A stretch of DNA of 64,000 bases from Acidovorax sp. NO-1 (GTDB taxonomy: Bacteria > Pseudomonadota > Gammaproteobacteria > Burkholderiales > Burkholderiaceae_C), in contig NZ_AGTS01000083.1 in the NCBI RefSeq assembly GCF_000238595.1, positions 1 through 64,000 on the forward strand. The letters are read 5' to 3'. Made by a program: the position numbers and the translations under genes. The first letter of the stretch is position 1. Each line of letters opens with the position of its first letter. The notes below the pieces were generated by a model. That model searched no databases. It saw only the letters and a list, made by a program, of their open reading frames with translations, and had not been told where the DNA came from. Shown here piece after piece: positions 1 to 9,018 of this stretch.

Positions 1-14
1 CAGCAGTCAAAACA

Positions 15-57
15 GGCTCCAGCGCTTACCCATCAAGCGCTGGCAGCTATCAAAAAC
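15..57 (+). repeat. Comamonadaceae-type short dispersed repeat, copy 1
   Basis: The stretch contains AGCGCTT, a short spacer, ATCAAGCGCT and AGCTATCAAA in that order. The same order recurs near 4183, 5940, 13045 and (reverse strand) 14991. The two AGCGCTT/AAGCGCT arms can pair as a hairpin. This copy directly precedes an intrinsic terminator. Its function is unknown; the assignment to one family rests on comparing the five copies by eye. Confidence 0.7.
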
Positions 58-92
58 AAAGCACGCTGGGGGCAGCCCGTGCGTGCTTTTTT
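58..92 (+). terminator. Rho-independent terminator of an upstream gene outside the window
   Basis: AAAGCACGC at 58-66 pairs perfectly with GCGTGCTTT at 81-89. The loop is GC-rich and a run of six Ts follows. The orientation fits a plus-strand gene ending left of the window. Confidence 0.75.
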
Positions 93-258
93 GTTGGCAC
101 CGGGGGCGCAGACCCTGGGGCGGGTTGCGCGGCGCCGTCGGGTCGGGGCCGGTTCGCAAACCGGGCGGAAAGCGCTATGCTGAAAACGGCATGGCCGCGC
201 ACCGCAGGTGCCGGCACTGGTGTCACCGATCAGTCGACCGAACCCAAGGAGACTTTCC

Positions 259-1878
259 ATGATGAGCCAGTTCAAGATTTCCACTCGTCTCGCGGCCCTG
301 CTCACGGCCCTGTGTCTGCTGGTGCTGCTGGTCGGCGCCGAAGGGCTGCTGGGGATGGGGCAGTCCAATGCCGGCCTCAAGTCGGTGTACGACGACCGTG
401 TGGTGCCGCTCAAGCAGATCAAGGTGGTGGCAGACATGTATGCCGTCAACGTGGTGGACGCTGCGCACAAGGTGCGCGACGGCGCCATGACCCCGGCGCA
501 AGGCCTTGAATCGCTGGCGCAGGCGCGCAAGTCGGTCGATGCCAACTGGACGGCGTACCTGGCCACGCAGCTGCTGCCGCAGGAGGTGCAGCTGGTGGAG
601 CGTTTTAAGTTTTTGTAGATTAAGGTCGATGCCGCCACCGAGGTGCTGGCCGGGCATTTCCGATCGGGCGACGTGGGTGCGTTGACCGAATTTGCTGCGC
701 GGGACATGTATCCCGCCATCGATCCGTTGCAGGAGGTGCTCGGGCAGCTCATGCAGGTGCAGCTGGACGAAGCGAAGGCCGAGTACGACCGGGCAGCCTC
801 CAGCTACCAGACCACCCGTGCGCTGACCCTGGGGGCGGTGGTGCTGGGCATTTTGCTGGCAGTGCTCATTGGCGGCGCGATGATCCGGCAGATCTCCCGC
901 TCGCTGGGTGAAGCGATGCAGATCACGGAAGCCGTGGCGCGGGGCGACCTCACGGTGCCGATCCACGCCCAGGGCAAGGACGAGATCGCCCGGCTGCTGG
1001 GCGGGCTCACCGCCATGCGCGACAACCTTGCGCACGTGGTGGCCGGCGTGCGGGGCAATGCGCAGGGGGTGGCCTCGGCCAGTGCAGAGATCGCCTCGGG
1101 CAACAACGACCTGTCGATCCGCACCGAAGAGCAGGCCAGTGCGCTGCAGCAAACCGCTGCGTCCATGGAGGAGCTCAGTTCCACCGTCAAGCAGAACGCC
1201 GACAACGCCCGGCAGGCCAACCAGCTGGCATTGAACGCATCGACAGTGGCCGGGCAGGGTGGCGACGTGGTGTCGGAGGTGGTCGAGACCATGCGCGGCA
1301 TCAACGACAGCAGCAAGAAGATTGCCGACATCATCAGCGTCATCGACGGCATTGCCTTTCAGACCAACATCCTGGCCCTGAACGCCGCGGTAGAGGCCGC
1401 GCGCGCCGGCGAGCAGGGCCGCGGCTTTGCCGTGGTGGCCGGCGAGGTGCGCAGCCTGGCCCAGCGCAGTGCCGAGGCTGCCAAGGAGATCAGGCACCTC
1501 ATCCACGCCAGCGTGGAGCGCGTGGGCCAGGGCACCGCGCTGGTGGACAAGGCGGGCGCCACCATGACCGAGGTGGTCGCGTCCATCCGGCGGGTGACCG
1601 ACATCATGGGCGAGATCAGCGCCGCCAGCAGCGAGCAGAGCGCAGGCGTGTCGCAGGTGGGCGATGCCGTCACCCAGATGGACCAGGTCACGCAGCAAAA
1701 CGCTGCACTGGTCGAGCAGATGGCGGCCGCCGCCAGCAGCCTCAGCCAGCAGGCCCAGGCGCTGGTGGGCGCTGTGGCCGTTTTCAAGCTGACCGAAGAT
1801 CAGACGCGCAGCGGCGTGCGCCCGGTGCCCGCTGCCGAAGGCGGTGCAGTGCGGCGGGTGGCGCTGGTGGCTACGTAG
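259..1878 (+). pseudogene. Methyl-accepting chemotaxis protein interrupted by an in-frame TAG
   Basis: This locus encodes a transmembrane chemoreceptor that would pass ligand signals to CheA/CheW. The ATG at 259 follows an AAGGAGA ribosome site. A first membrane segment lies at about residues 9-27, followed by a four-helix-bundle-type sensor. Codon 120 (616-618) is TAG. The same frame resumes at once and runs to 1878 through the second membrane segment, HAMP domain and the MCP hairpin tip ([20 protein letters not shown]). No frameshift is needed, so this is a nonsense mutation, not a merged pair of genes. About eight codons around the stop are A/T-rich, unlike their surroundings. An internal restart at 643 would make a protein without the N-terminal anchor. 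The neighbouring gene is an intact paralogue. Confidence 0.85.
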
Positions 1879-2155
1879 TGGCGCCCAGGCCGCCGGAGCT
1901 GCAGACGTTTGCTGCTGCACCGTCACTATCTGCTGGCACCCGCTGAGCTGACGATCCCCTTGAACGCTACTCAATGCAAAGCGGTCAGCCTGAGCCCTGC
2001 CGATTATTTTTTTACTTTGTGGAAAAATGAAACGTATGCTTACTAAAATAACCCCACAAACAACGTGCGAATGACCCACGCAAGCACCTGCGTGCCGCAG
2101 ATCCATGGTGGGCAAATATTTGCTGCGTACCTCCCCATCTCCCACAAGGAACCCC

Positions 2156-3805
2156 ATGAACAATTTCAAGATCGGTACCCGGCTCGGGCTGGCGTTTGGT
2201 CTCGTGCTGCTGATTACCGCCGCCATTGCCACGCTGGGGGTCTGGCGACTTCACGTGCTCAAGGACGCCAGCGTCCAGATCGCCAACGTCGAGATGGAGC
2301 GCAATGCGCTGGCGCAGGATTGGAAGGCGGCGATCGATCTGAACTGGGTGCGGGCTTCGGCATCGCTCAAGGCCACGGACGAGGCGTATGTTCAATCGCT
2401 TTCGGCAGACATGACGGCCACCTCCCAGCGCGCCAGCGAGGCGCAAAAGAAGCTCGAGGCGCTGGTGGACGACCCGCGCGGCAAAGAGCTGCTTGAACGC
2501 GTGGCCACTACGCGGTCGGCCTATGTGGGCGCGCGGGCCAAGTTGCTCGAACGCAAAAAGGCGGGAGAAGACGTCTTTGCGCTGGTCGACAGCGAGCTGA
2601 AACCGCTGGCGAGCGCCTACCTGCAATCGCTGGCCGATGTGGCCGACAACACGCGCAAGCAGCTCAAGGAGTTCGAGACCACCAACATCGCGTCTGCAGA
2701 GGTGAGCCAGTGGACCCTGGCGCTGGGTGCGGTGGCATCGGTGCTGCTGGGTGCGTTGTTCGCGTTGTGGACGGCGCGCTCCATCGTGGTGCCTGTGCAG
2801 CGCGCAGTGCAGACGGCAGACGAAATCAGCCATGGCAACCTGTCGCAGAACATTCATGCCGAAGGACGTGACGAGATGGCGCAACTGCTGCGTTCGCTGG
2901 GCGCGATGCAGCACAACCTTGCGCGCATCGTCGGGCATGTGCGTTCGGGCTCCGAAAGCGTGGCGACGGCATCGCAGGAAATTGCCCAGGGCAACCACGA
3001 CCTGAGCGCCCGCACGGAGCAGCAGGCCAGTGCGCTGGAGGAAACGGCCGCGTCGATGGAGGAGCTCAACTCCACCGTGCGCCAGAACGCCGACAACGCG
3101 CGCCAGGCCAATCAGCTGGCCCAGAGCGCCTCCACCGTGGCCGTGCGCGGCGGCGAAGTGGTGGGCCAGGTGGTGGGCACCATGAAAGGCATCCACGACA
3201 GCAGCAACAAGATCGCCGACATCATCGGCGTGATCGATAGCATTGCGTTTCAGACCAATATCCTCGCGCTCAACGCAGCGGTAGAAGCGGCGCGTGCCGG
3301 CGAGCAGGGGCGTGGCTTTGCGGTGGTGGCGTCGGAGGTGCGCAGTCTGGCAGGCCGCTCGGCCGATGCCGCCAAGGAGATCAAGACACTGATCAGCGAC
3401 AGCGTGGAACGCGTGAGCGCGGGCACCACGCTGGTCGATCAGGCGGGGGCGACGATGGCAGAAGTGGTGAGCGCCATCCGGCGGGTGACCGATCTGATGG
3501 GGGAGATCAGTGCCGCCAGCTCGGAGCAGAGCCAGGGCGTCGCCCAAGTGGGCGAGGCCGTGACGCAGATGGACCAGGTCACCCAGCAAAATGCCGCGCT
3601 GGTGGAGGAAATGGCCGCTGCGGCCAGCAGCCTGAACAACCAGGCGCAGGACCTGGTGAGCACGGTGGCGTTCTTCAAACTTTCTGCGGAACAGGGCACC
3701 GCGGCAGGCGCCGATGCGCGACCCGCCGGCCATCTGCCGTCAAGCCGCGGGGCGTCGGCTGCAGGCCGTTTGCCCTTGGTCGCACCACAAAAGGCGCTGT
3801 CCTGA
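2156..3805 (+). CDS. Methyl-accepting chemotaxis protein
   Basis: A 549-residue inner-membrane chemoreceptor. Membrane segments lie at about residues 9-28 and 186-208 and enclose a periplasmic sensor of the 4HB_MCP kind. HAMP spans about 209-260. The cytoplasmic signalling domain has the conserved hairpin tip near 363-395 ([20 protein letters not shown]). Q/E-rich methylation-type helices flank the tip (for example [17 protein letters not shown]). There is no C-terminal CheR-tethering pentapeptide. The start at 2156 follows AAGGAACCCC; an upstream in-frame ATG at 2105 has no ribosome site. It is a tandem paralogue of the broken receptor at 259-1878, nearly identical around the tip and divergent in the sensor. 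The ligand is unknown. Confidence 0.92.
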   Translation: MNNFKIGTRLGLAFGLVLLITAAIATLGVWRLHVLKDASVQIANVEMERNALAQDWKAAIDLNWVRASASLKATDEAYVQSLSADMTATSQRASEAQKKLEALVDDPRGKELLERVATTRSAYVGARAKLLERKKAGEDVFALVDSELKPLASAYLQSLADVADNTRKQLKEFETTNIASAEVSQWTLALGAVASVLLGALFALWTARSIVVPVQRAVQTADEISHGNLSQNIHAEGRDEMAQLLRSLGAMQHNLARIVGHVRSGSESVATASQEIAQGNHDLSARTEQQASALEETAASMEELNSTVRQNADNARQANQLAQSASTVAVRGGEVVGQVVGTMKGIHDSSNKIADIIGVIDSIAFQTNILALNAAVEAARAGEQGRGFAVVASEVRSLAGRSADAAKEIKTLISDSVERVSAGTTLVDQAGATMAEVVSAIRRVTDLMGEISAASSEQSQGVAQVGEAVTQMDQVTQQNAALVEEMAAAASSLNNQAQDLVSTVAFFKLSAEQGTAAGADARPAGHLPSSRGASAAGRLPLVAPQKALS

Positions 3806-3856
3806 ACCGCGCTCCTGGCCTCCTGTATGGCCCCCGGAAGGGGCGAACTGAAGGCC

Positions 3857-5113
3857 TCAGGCGCCCGTCCTGAACGGGCTGCGGGCCTGCAGGTCACTCA
3901 GATAGCCCTCCACCCCGAGGCCTTCGCGCGCCAGAAACCGCTCCACGGCGTCTGAAAAGGCCGGGTGGGCCATCCAGTGCGCGCTGGTGGCCTGCACGGG
4001 CAGCAGCGCGCGGGCCATCTTGTGCTCGCCCTGGGCGCCGCCTTCAAACCGCTGCACGCCATGGTCGATGCACCACTGCAGGGGCTGGTAGTAGCAGGCC
4101 TCAAAGTGCAGGCAGTCCACGCGCTCCAGCGCGCCCCAGTAGCGGCCGTAGGCGACGAAATTGTGGTCTTTTTGGCCGCTGGCGCTTTCTGGTAAAGCGC
4201 TGATAGCTATTAAACTGGTAGCAATCGGTTTGCCCTCGCGCTCTGCCACAAACAGCAGCCAGGCCTCGGGCATGTGCGCCGCCATGCGGGCAAAGAAGTC
4301 GCGCGTGAGGTACGGCGGGTTGCCGTGTTCGAGGTAGGTGCGTTCGTAGCAGCGGTAGAAAAAATCCCAGTCGGCGGCGCTGATGTTGGCCCCGCGCGAC
4401 CAGCGGAAGGTGACCCCCGCGTCGGCCACGCGGCGGCGCTCCTGGCGGATCTTCTTGCGCTTGTCTTGGGCGAGGCTGGCAAGGAAGTGGTCGAAGTCTC
4501 TAAAGGGTTGGCCCGAGCCGCCGCCGGGCAAGGTGCTGTCGGGGGATGGTGCATCAGACGCAGCGGGGAGCGTGGGGGCCACGTTCTTCCAATGAAATTG
4601 CACGGTGTGCCGCAGCATCAGGTCTTGCTGCGCACTGGTGAGCACGTCGTCGTCGCTGGCAAACAGGATGTGCACGGACGACACGTTTTCGTCCTCGCAC
4701 CACTGGCACACCGCCCGCACCAGCAGGGCGCGCGTTGCTTCATCGCGGGCCATGAGCCGGGTGCCCGGCACGGGGGTGAAGGGCACGGCGATCACGGCCT
4801 TGGGGTAGTAGGGCACGCCGTGTTGCTCGTAGGCGCTGGCCCAGGCCCAGTCGAAGACGTACTCGCCGTAGGAGTGGTTCTTGAGGTACAGGGGGCAGCC
4901 GGCGATCAACGTGTCACCATCCCACAAGGTCATGAAGCGCGGTGCCCAGCCGGTGCGCGGGGTGGCGCTGTCGCTTGTTTCCAGGGCGGCCAGGTACTCG
5001 TGGCGCATGAAGGGTGTGGGGTGGCTTTGCTGGGCCAGCAAGGTGTTCCAGGCGGCGGCGTCCACATCCAGCGGGGACGCAAGTACGCGGGCGATAATGG
5101 CAGCTTCAGCCAT
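3857..5113 (-). CDS. FemAB/GNAT-fold acyltransferase-like protein (DUF482 family)
   Basis: A 418-residue soluble protein of the PF04339-type family, annotated in bacteria as peptidoglycan biosynthesis/recognition or GNAT-like N-acyltransferase. Visible family features are PYYPKAVIAVPFTPVPG in the first half, the basic KRKKIRQERRR stretch, and the aromatic C-terminal block HNFVAYGRYWGA...CHFEACYYQPLQWCI. The substrate of this family is not established. The start at 5113 (MAEAAIIARV) is preferred over an in-frame ATG eight codons upstream. Part of the sequence (LIAISALPESASGQK) is encoded by a copy of the short dispersed repeat, inserted without breaking the frame. The gene is convergent with the upstream chemoreceptor and divergent from nadE. 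Confidence 0.8.
   Translation of the reverse strand: MAEAAIIARVLASPLDVDAAAWNTLLAQQSHPTPFMRHEYLAALETSDSATPRTGWAPRFMTLWDGDTLIAGCPLYLKNHSYGEYVFDWAWASAYEQHGVPYYPKAVIAVPFTPVPGTRLMARDEATRALLVRAVCQWCEDENVSSVHILFASDDDVLTSAQQDLMLRHTVQFHWKNVAPTLPAASDAPSPDSTLPGGGSGQPFRDFDHFLASLAQDKRKKIRQERRRVADAGVTFRWSRGANISAADWDFFYRCYERTYLEHGNPPYLTRDFFARMAAHMPEAWLLFVAEREGKPIATSLIAISALPESASGQKDHNFVAYGRYWGALERVDCLHFEACYYQPLQWCIDHGVQRFEGGAQGEHKMARALLPVQATSAHWMAHPAFSDAVERFLAREGLGVEGYLSDLQARSPFRTGA
4183..4222 (+). repeat. Short dispersed repeat, copy 2, inside a coding sequence
   Basis: GGCGCTTTCTGG, TAAAGCGCT and ATAGCTATTAAAC follow in the order seen in the other copies. The copy lies antisense within the DUF482 gene and adds a low-complexity peptide in frame. 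Confidence 0.6.
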
Positions 5114-5193
5114 GCACACCCCGGTTTTGCTTTGCACGCTGCGGGCCCGTGTGGGCAGTATTCAACCTGGCCACAGGGGCCGATTCCAGTTCC

Positions 5194-6852
5194 ATGACGC
5201 TCTCCATTTGCACTGCGCAGCTCAACTTTGTGGTGGGCGACATGCCCGGCAACGCCCAAAAGATCATTGCGGCGGCCCGCGAGGCCTACGCCCAGGGGGC
5301 CAAATTGCTGCTGACGCCGGAACTGGCGATTTGCGGCTACGCGGCCGAAGACCTGTTCCTGCGCCCCGCCTTCATGGCGGCCTGCGATGATGCCGTGAAA
5401 ACCGTGGCCCGCGAGACGGCAGGGTTGAAAGGCCTGGCCATTGTGCTGGGCCACCCGCAGGCCGTGGCGCCCAATGCTCCGGCGTTCAGCGCCTGCTTCA
5501 ATGCCGCCAGCGTGCTGCGCGATGGGCAGATCGAGCAGACCTATGCCAAGCGCGAGCTGCCCAACTACCAGGTGTTTGACGAGCGCCGCTACTTTGTGGC
5601 GGGGGACCAGGCTTGCGTGTTCGAGGTGGAAGGCCTGCGCGTGGGTGTGCTGGTGTGCGAAGACGCCTGGTTTGCTGCCCCCGCACGCGATGCCGCTGCG
5701 GCCGGTGCGCAACTGCTGGCGGTGATCAACGCATCGCCGTTCCACCTGGGCAAGAGCGCCGAGCGTGAGCAGACCATGCGCGAGCGCGTGGCCGAAACCG
5801 GCCTGCCCCTGGTGTACGCGCACCTGGTCGGCGGGCAGGATGAGGTTGTGTTTGAAGGCCGCTCGTTCGCGCTCAACGCCGATGGCTCGGTAGCCTGCCG
5901 TGGGCCGGGTTTTGAAGAAAAACTGGTGTTTGCACAGGTCCATCAAGCGCAAGCAGCTATCAAAATTGAAGCAGAGATAGCCCCAGAGAAAAGCCTTGAG
6001 GCCGACCTGTGGGACGCCCTGGTGCTTGGCGTGCGCGACTACGTGGGCAAGAACGGCTTCCCCGGCGCGCTGCTGGGTTTGTCCGGCGGCATCGACTCGG
6101 CCCTGGTGCTGGCGGTTGCCGTGGATGCGCTGGGCGCAGACAAGGTGCGCACTGTGATGATGCCCTCGCCCTACACGGCCGACATCAGCTGGATCGACGC
6201 ACGCGACATGGCCACGCGCCTGGGCGTGCGCTACGACGAGATCTCCATCAAGCCGCAGTTCGAGGCCTTCAAGGCCGCACTGGCCAGCGATTTTGCGGGG
6301 CTGGCCGAAGACACGACCGAAGAAAACCTGCAGGCGCGCATTCGGGGCACGCTGCTCATGGCGCTGTCCAACAAGTTCGGTGCCATCGTGCTCACCACGG
6401 GCAACAAGAGCGAGATGGCCACCGGCTACTGCACGCTGTATGGCGATATGGCAGGGGGCTTTGCGGTGATCAAGGATGTGGCCAAGACGCGGGTGTTTGA
6501 CTTGGCCCGCTGGCGCAATGCGAACGACCCGTATCGCACGGGCGCCAACCCCATTCCCGAACGCATCATCTCCCGCCCGCCCAGCGCCGAGCTGCGGCCC
6601 GACCAGAAAGACCAGGACAGCCTGCCGCCCTACGATGTGCTGGACGCCATCGTGGCCCGCTACATGGAAAACGACGAGCCCATCGAGTCCATCATCGCCA
6701 GCGGCTTTGAACGTGCCGATGTGGAGCGTGTCACGCGCCTCATCAAGCTCAACGAGTACAAGCGCCGCCAGGCGCCCGTGGGGATAAGGGTGACGCGCCG
6801 CAGCTTCGGCAAGGACTGGCGTTACCCTATCACCAGCAAATTCAGGGCATGA
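5194..6852 (+). CDS. nadE: Glutamine-dependent NAD+ synthetase
   Basis: This 552-residue cytoplasmic enzyme makes NAD+ from deamido-NAD+, ATP and glutamine. The N-terminal nitrilase-like glutaminase domain (about 1-250) shows the catalytic triad as Glu43 (TPELAICGY), Lys119 (YAKREL) and Cys155 (VLVCEDAW). The C-terminal synthetase domain has the ATP-pyrophosphatase loop SGGIDS at 297-302 and TTGNKSEMATGYCTLYGDMAGG. The start at 5194 gives the usual N-terminus MTLSICTAQL. The linker (about 249-262) is encoded by part of a short dispersed repeat and is probably tolerated because it lies between domains. glnB follows 54 bases downstream, so the two may be co-transcribed. Confidence 0.95.
   Translation: MTLSICTAQLNFVVGDMPGNAQKIIAAAREAYAQGAKLLLTPELAICGYAAEDLFLRPAFMAACDDAVKTVARETAGLKGLAIVLGHPQAVAPNAPAFSACFNAASVLRDGQIEQTYAKRELPNYQVFDERRYFVAGDQACVFEVEGLRVGVLVCEDAWFAAPARDAAAAGAQLLAVINASPFHLGKSAEREQTMRERVAETGLPLVYAHLVGGQDEVVFEGRSFALNADGSVACRGPGFEEKLVFAQVHQAQAAIKIEAEIAPEKSLEADLWDALVLGVRDYVGKNGFPGALLGLSGGIDSALVLAVAVDALGADKVRTVMMPSPYTADISWIDARDMATRLGVRYDEISIKPQFEAFKAALASDFAGLAEDTTEENLQARIRGTLLMALSNKFGAIVLTTGNKSEMATGYCTLYGDMAGGFAVIKDVAKTRVFDLARWRNANDPYRTGANPIPERIISRPPSAELRPDQKDQDSLPPYDVLDAIVARYMENDEPIESIIASGFERADVERVTRLIKLNEYKRRQAPVGIRVTRRSFGKDWRYPITSKFRA
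5940..5973 (+). repeat. Short dispersed repeat, copy 3 (half-element), inside nadE
   Basis: CCATCAAGCGC followed by AGCTATCAAAATTGAAGCA matches the right half of the repeat family. It encodes HQAQAAIKIEA in the linker between the glutaminase and synthetase domains of NadE, keeping the frame. Confidence 0.6.
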
Positions 6853-7245
<393 letters not shown>

Positions 7246-7251
7246 AGGTAC

Positions 7252-7286
7252 CCCCCTGAGTCGCTGCGCGCCTTCCCCCCAGGGGG
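7252..7286. repeat. GC-rich intergenic palindrome between convergent genes
   Basis: CCCCCTG at 7252-7258 pairs with CAGGGGG at 7280-7286. The surrounding GC-rich sequence continues to about 7345. No T-run follows, so it is not a standard terminator. It resembles a second class of intergenic repeat common in this bacterial family (from memory, not checked). It sits between glnB and the convergent LOG gene. Confidence 0.4.
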
Positions 7287-7373
7287 ACGACGCCCTCGCT
7301 GCGGGGCGGCCCTTGCTTGGCGTCTCTCGCCTGGGGCGCGCCAGTCTCGGTGAGCAGGGGCTCTGGTATTAAG

Positions 7374-7967
7374 TTAGATCACCGAGCGCAGCGGGACGGG
7401 CGCTTGGTCCGGCCCCGCGTTTTGCACCAGCGTGCGCAGCAGGGCTTCGGCATCGGCATCGGTGTGCAGCAAGCCCATCTGCCATTCGCCCATGAAACCG
7501 CTGGCCACGCTGTGGTTCAGAAAACCCATCAGCCCGTCGTAGTAGCCCGCCACGTTGAGCAGGCCCAAAGGCTTGTCGTGGTAGCCCAGCTGGCGCCAGG
7601 TCCACACTTCGAACAGTTCTTCAAACGTGCCAATGCCACCGGGCAGGGCGAGAAAGGCGTCGCTGCGTTCGGCCATCAGGGCCTTGCGTTCGTGCATGGT
7701 TTGCACGATGTGCAGCTCGTCACATTGGCGGTTGGCCAGCTCTTTGTCGACCAGGGCCTGGGGAATCACTCCGACCACCCGGCCACCCGCCAGCCGCGTG
7801 GCTTCGGCCACCGTGCCCATCAGGCCGCTGCGGCCGCCTCCGTAGACCAGCTGCCCGCCGTGCTCGCCAATCCACCGGCCTACGGCCTTGGCCGCCTCGC
7901 CATAGGCCGGGTTATCCCCGGGGCGCGAGCCGCAGTACACACACACCGAAAATGCGGGTTCAGCCAT
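7374..7967 (-). CDS. LOG family protein (TIGR00730-type nucleoside-monophosphate phosphoribohydrolase)
   Basis: A 197-residue Rossmann-fold protein of the LOG/YvdD family. Characterised members remove ribose 5-phosphate from cytokinin nucleotides or AMP-like substrates. The hallmark PGGIGTFEEL is at 109-118, and MHERK at 91-95 supplies the conserved Arg and Lys. GGGRSGLMG near 43-51 is the phosphate-binding turn. Start 7967 (MAEPAFSVCVYCGS) is the family's normal N-terminus. It overlaps the end of dgkA by 8 bases, so the two are translationally coupled. The in vivo substrate in this organism is not known. Confidence 0.88.
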   Translation of the reverse strand: MAEPAFSVCVYCGSRPGDNPAYGEAAKAVGRWIGEHGGQLVYGGGRSGLMGTVAEATRLAGGRVVGVIPQALVDKELANRQCDELHIVQTMHERKALMAERSDAFLALPGGIGTFEELFEVWTWRQLGYHDKPLGLLNVAGYYDGLMGFLNHSVASGFMGEWQMGLLHTDADAEALLRTLVQNAGPDQAPVPLRSVI

Positions 7968-8370
7968 GAAAAATCCTCTGAAAGACAGCGGCGCCCCAGA
8001 TGCCCATGCACAGCAGCAGGGCCAGCAGCACGGCAGCGCTGCCCATGTCCTTGGCGCGTTTTGAAAGGTCGTGCCATTCGGGGCCAATACGGTCGATGGC
8101 GGTTTCGATGCCGGTGTTGAGCAGCTCCACGATCATCACAATGATCACCGAGCCTGCCAGCAGCGCGGTTTCCACCCAGCTTTGCCCCAGCCACAGGGAT
8201 ACCGGCAGCAGCACGACGGCGGCAATGGCTTCCTGGCGGAATGCTTTTTCGTTCCACCCGGCGCGCAGGCCTTCCAGGGAATAGCCTGCCGCGTGCCAGA
8301 TGCGGTTCAGGCCCGTTCGGGCCTTCTGGGGGTTGGCGGGCGCGGGGGGCTCTGGGCGGATGGCGGGCAT
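7960..8370 (-). CDS. dgkA: Diacylglycerol kinase
   Basis: A small inner-membrane kinase (136 residues) that phosphorylates diacylglycerol to phosphatidate and so recycles lipid from membrane-derived oligosaccharide synthesis. The catalytic and metal-binding block VELLNTGIETAIDRIG begins near residue 81. Three hydrophobic segments are seen at about 47-62, 68-84 and 114-130. RAKDMGSAAV is also typical of the family. The N-terminal ~20 residues are proline-rich and longer than in enteric DgkA. It is followed by an 8-base overlap into the LOG gene. Confidence 0.92.
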   Translation of the reverse strand: MPAIRPEPPAPANPQKARTGLNRIWHAAGYSLEGLRAGWNEKAFRQEAIAAVVLLPVSLWLGQSWVETALLAGSVIIVMIVELLNTGIETAIDRIGPEWHDLSKRAKDMGSAAVLLALLLCMGIWGAAVFQRIFHG

Positions 8371-8424
8371 GAAGGGATTTTCTCGCAGCCGGATGGCGAA
8401 TTGGAGCCAGGCGCTTCGGCCGGG

Positions 8425-8976
8425 CTACCGTTTGGGGATTTCGTGGTGCACCAGGCGGGTGCCGGCCATCGCGTCGTGCCAGAACTGGCGCTGGGGGTGG
8501 AAGCGGCTGAGGATGGCCCAGATGGCCACCCAGCCGAACAGCAGCACCAGAACCTCGATCGCCGACACGCCCAGCGCATACGCCGTCAGGGGAGGAAGAA
8601 ACCAGACCCAGCTGAGCAGATAGCGCAGCAGCGCGCGCGCCTGTGTAACAGGGCGCCCGGCCTTGTCCACCACCCGGATCAGCCAGGTTTTCTGCGCTAG
8701 CGTCTGGCCCTTGGCCCAGAACCAGGTGAAGTAGATGCCAAACACCACAAACAGAAAGGCCTGCAGCGCATGGCGATTGTCCAGGGCATGGCGTGTCTGG
8801 CTGAGGGTGCCGAACAGGTAGCCTGCAATGAACACCACCCCGAACATCAGCATCCCTTCATACAGCCAGCAGGCCATGCGGCGCCAGAGGTTGGGGGTGA
8901 TGGGGGCCGCAGAGGCAGCGCCGGGCGTTGGCGTGTGAGACGCCTGCGTCGAGGGAACGGTTGGGGGTAGGGTCAT
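8425..8976 (-). CDS. RDD family membrane protein
   Basis: A 183-residue predicted inner-membrane protein. The RDD signature appears as a modified N-terminal motif (NLWRRMACWLYEGML), then hydrophobic segments near 40-55, 70-85 and 115-150, and WHDAMAGTRLV near the C-terminus. Some RDD proteins have been implicated in ion or antiporter functions, but no role can be assigned here. It lies at the end of the sigma factor/DUF3619/DUF3106 gene string and may belong to that operon (42 bases from the DUF3106 gene). Confidence 0.82.
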   Translation of the reverse strand: MTLPPTVPSTQASHTPTPGAASAAPITPNLWRRMACWLYEGMLMFGVVFIAGYLFGTLSQTRHALDNRHALQAFLFVVFGIYFTWFWAKGQTLAQKTWLIRVVDKAGRPVTQARALLRYLLSWVWFLPPLTAYALGVSAIEVLVLLFGWVAIWAILSRFHPQRQFWHDAMAGTRLVHHEIPKR

Positions 8977-9018
8977 TCCAGAAAGCGATAACAGAGCGGG
9001 CAGGGGGCCCGCCGGACC

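Noticed and set aside
223-2232. A 669-codon open frame antisense to the first chemoreceptor
   Set aside because: It mirrors the codon pattern of the real gene. GC-rich DNA with strong third-position bias gives long antisense frames. It has no ribosome site and no family similarity.
4274-5197. A 307-codon plus-strand frame opposite the DUF482 gene
   Set aside because: It is antisense to a gene with family motifs and has a biased composition only.
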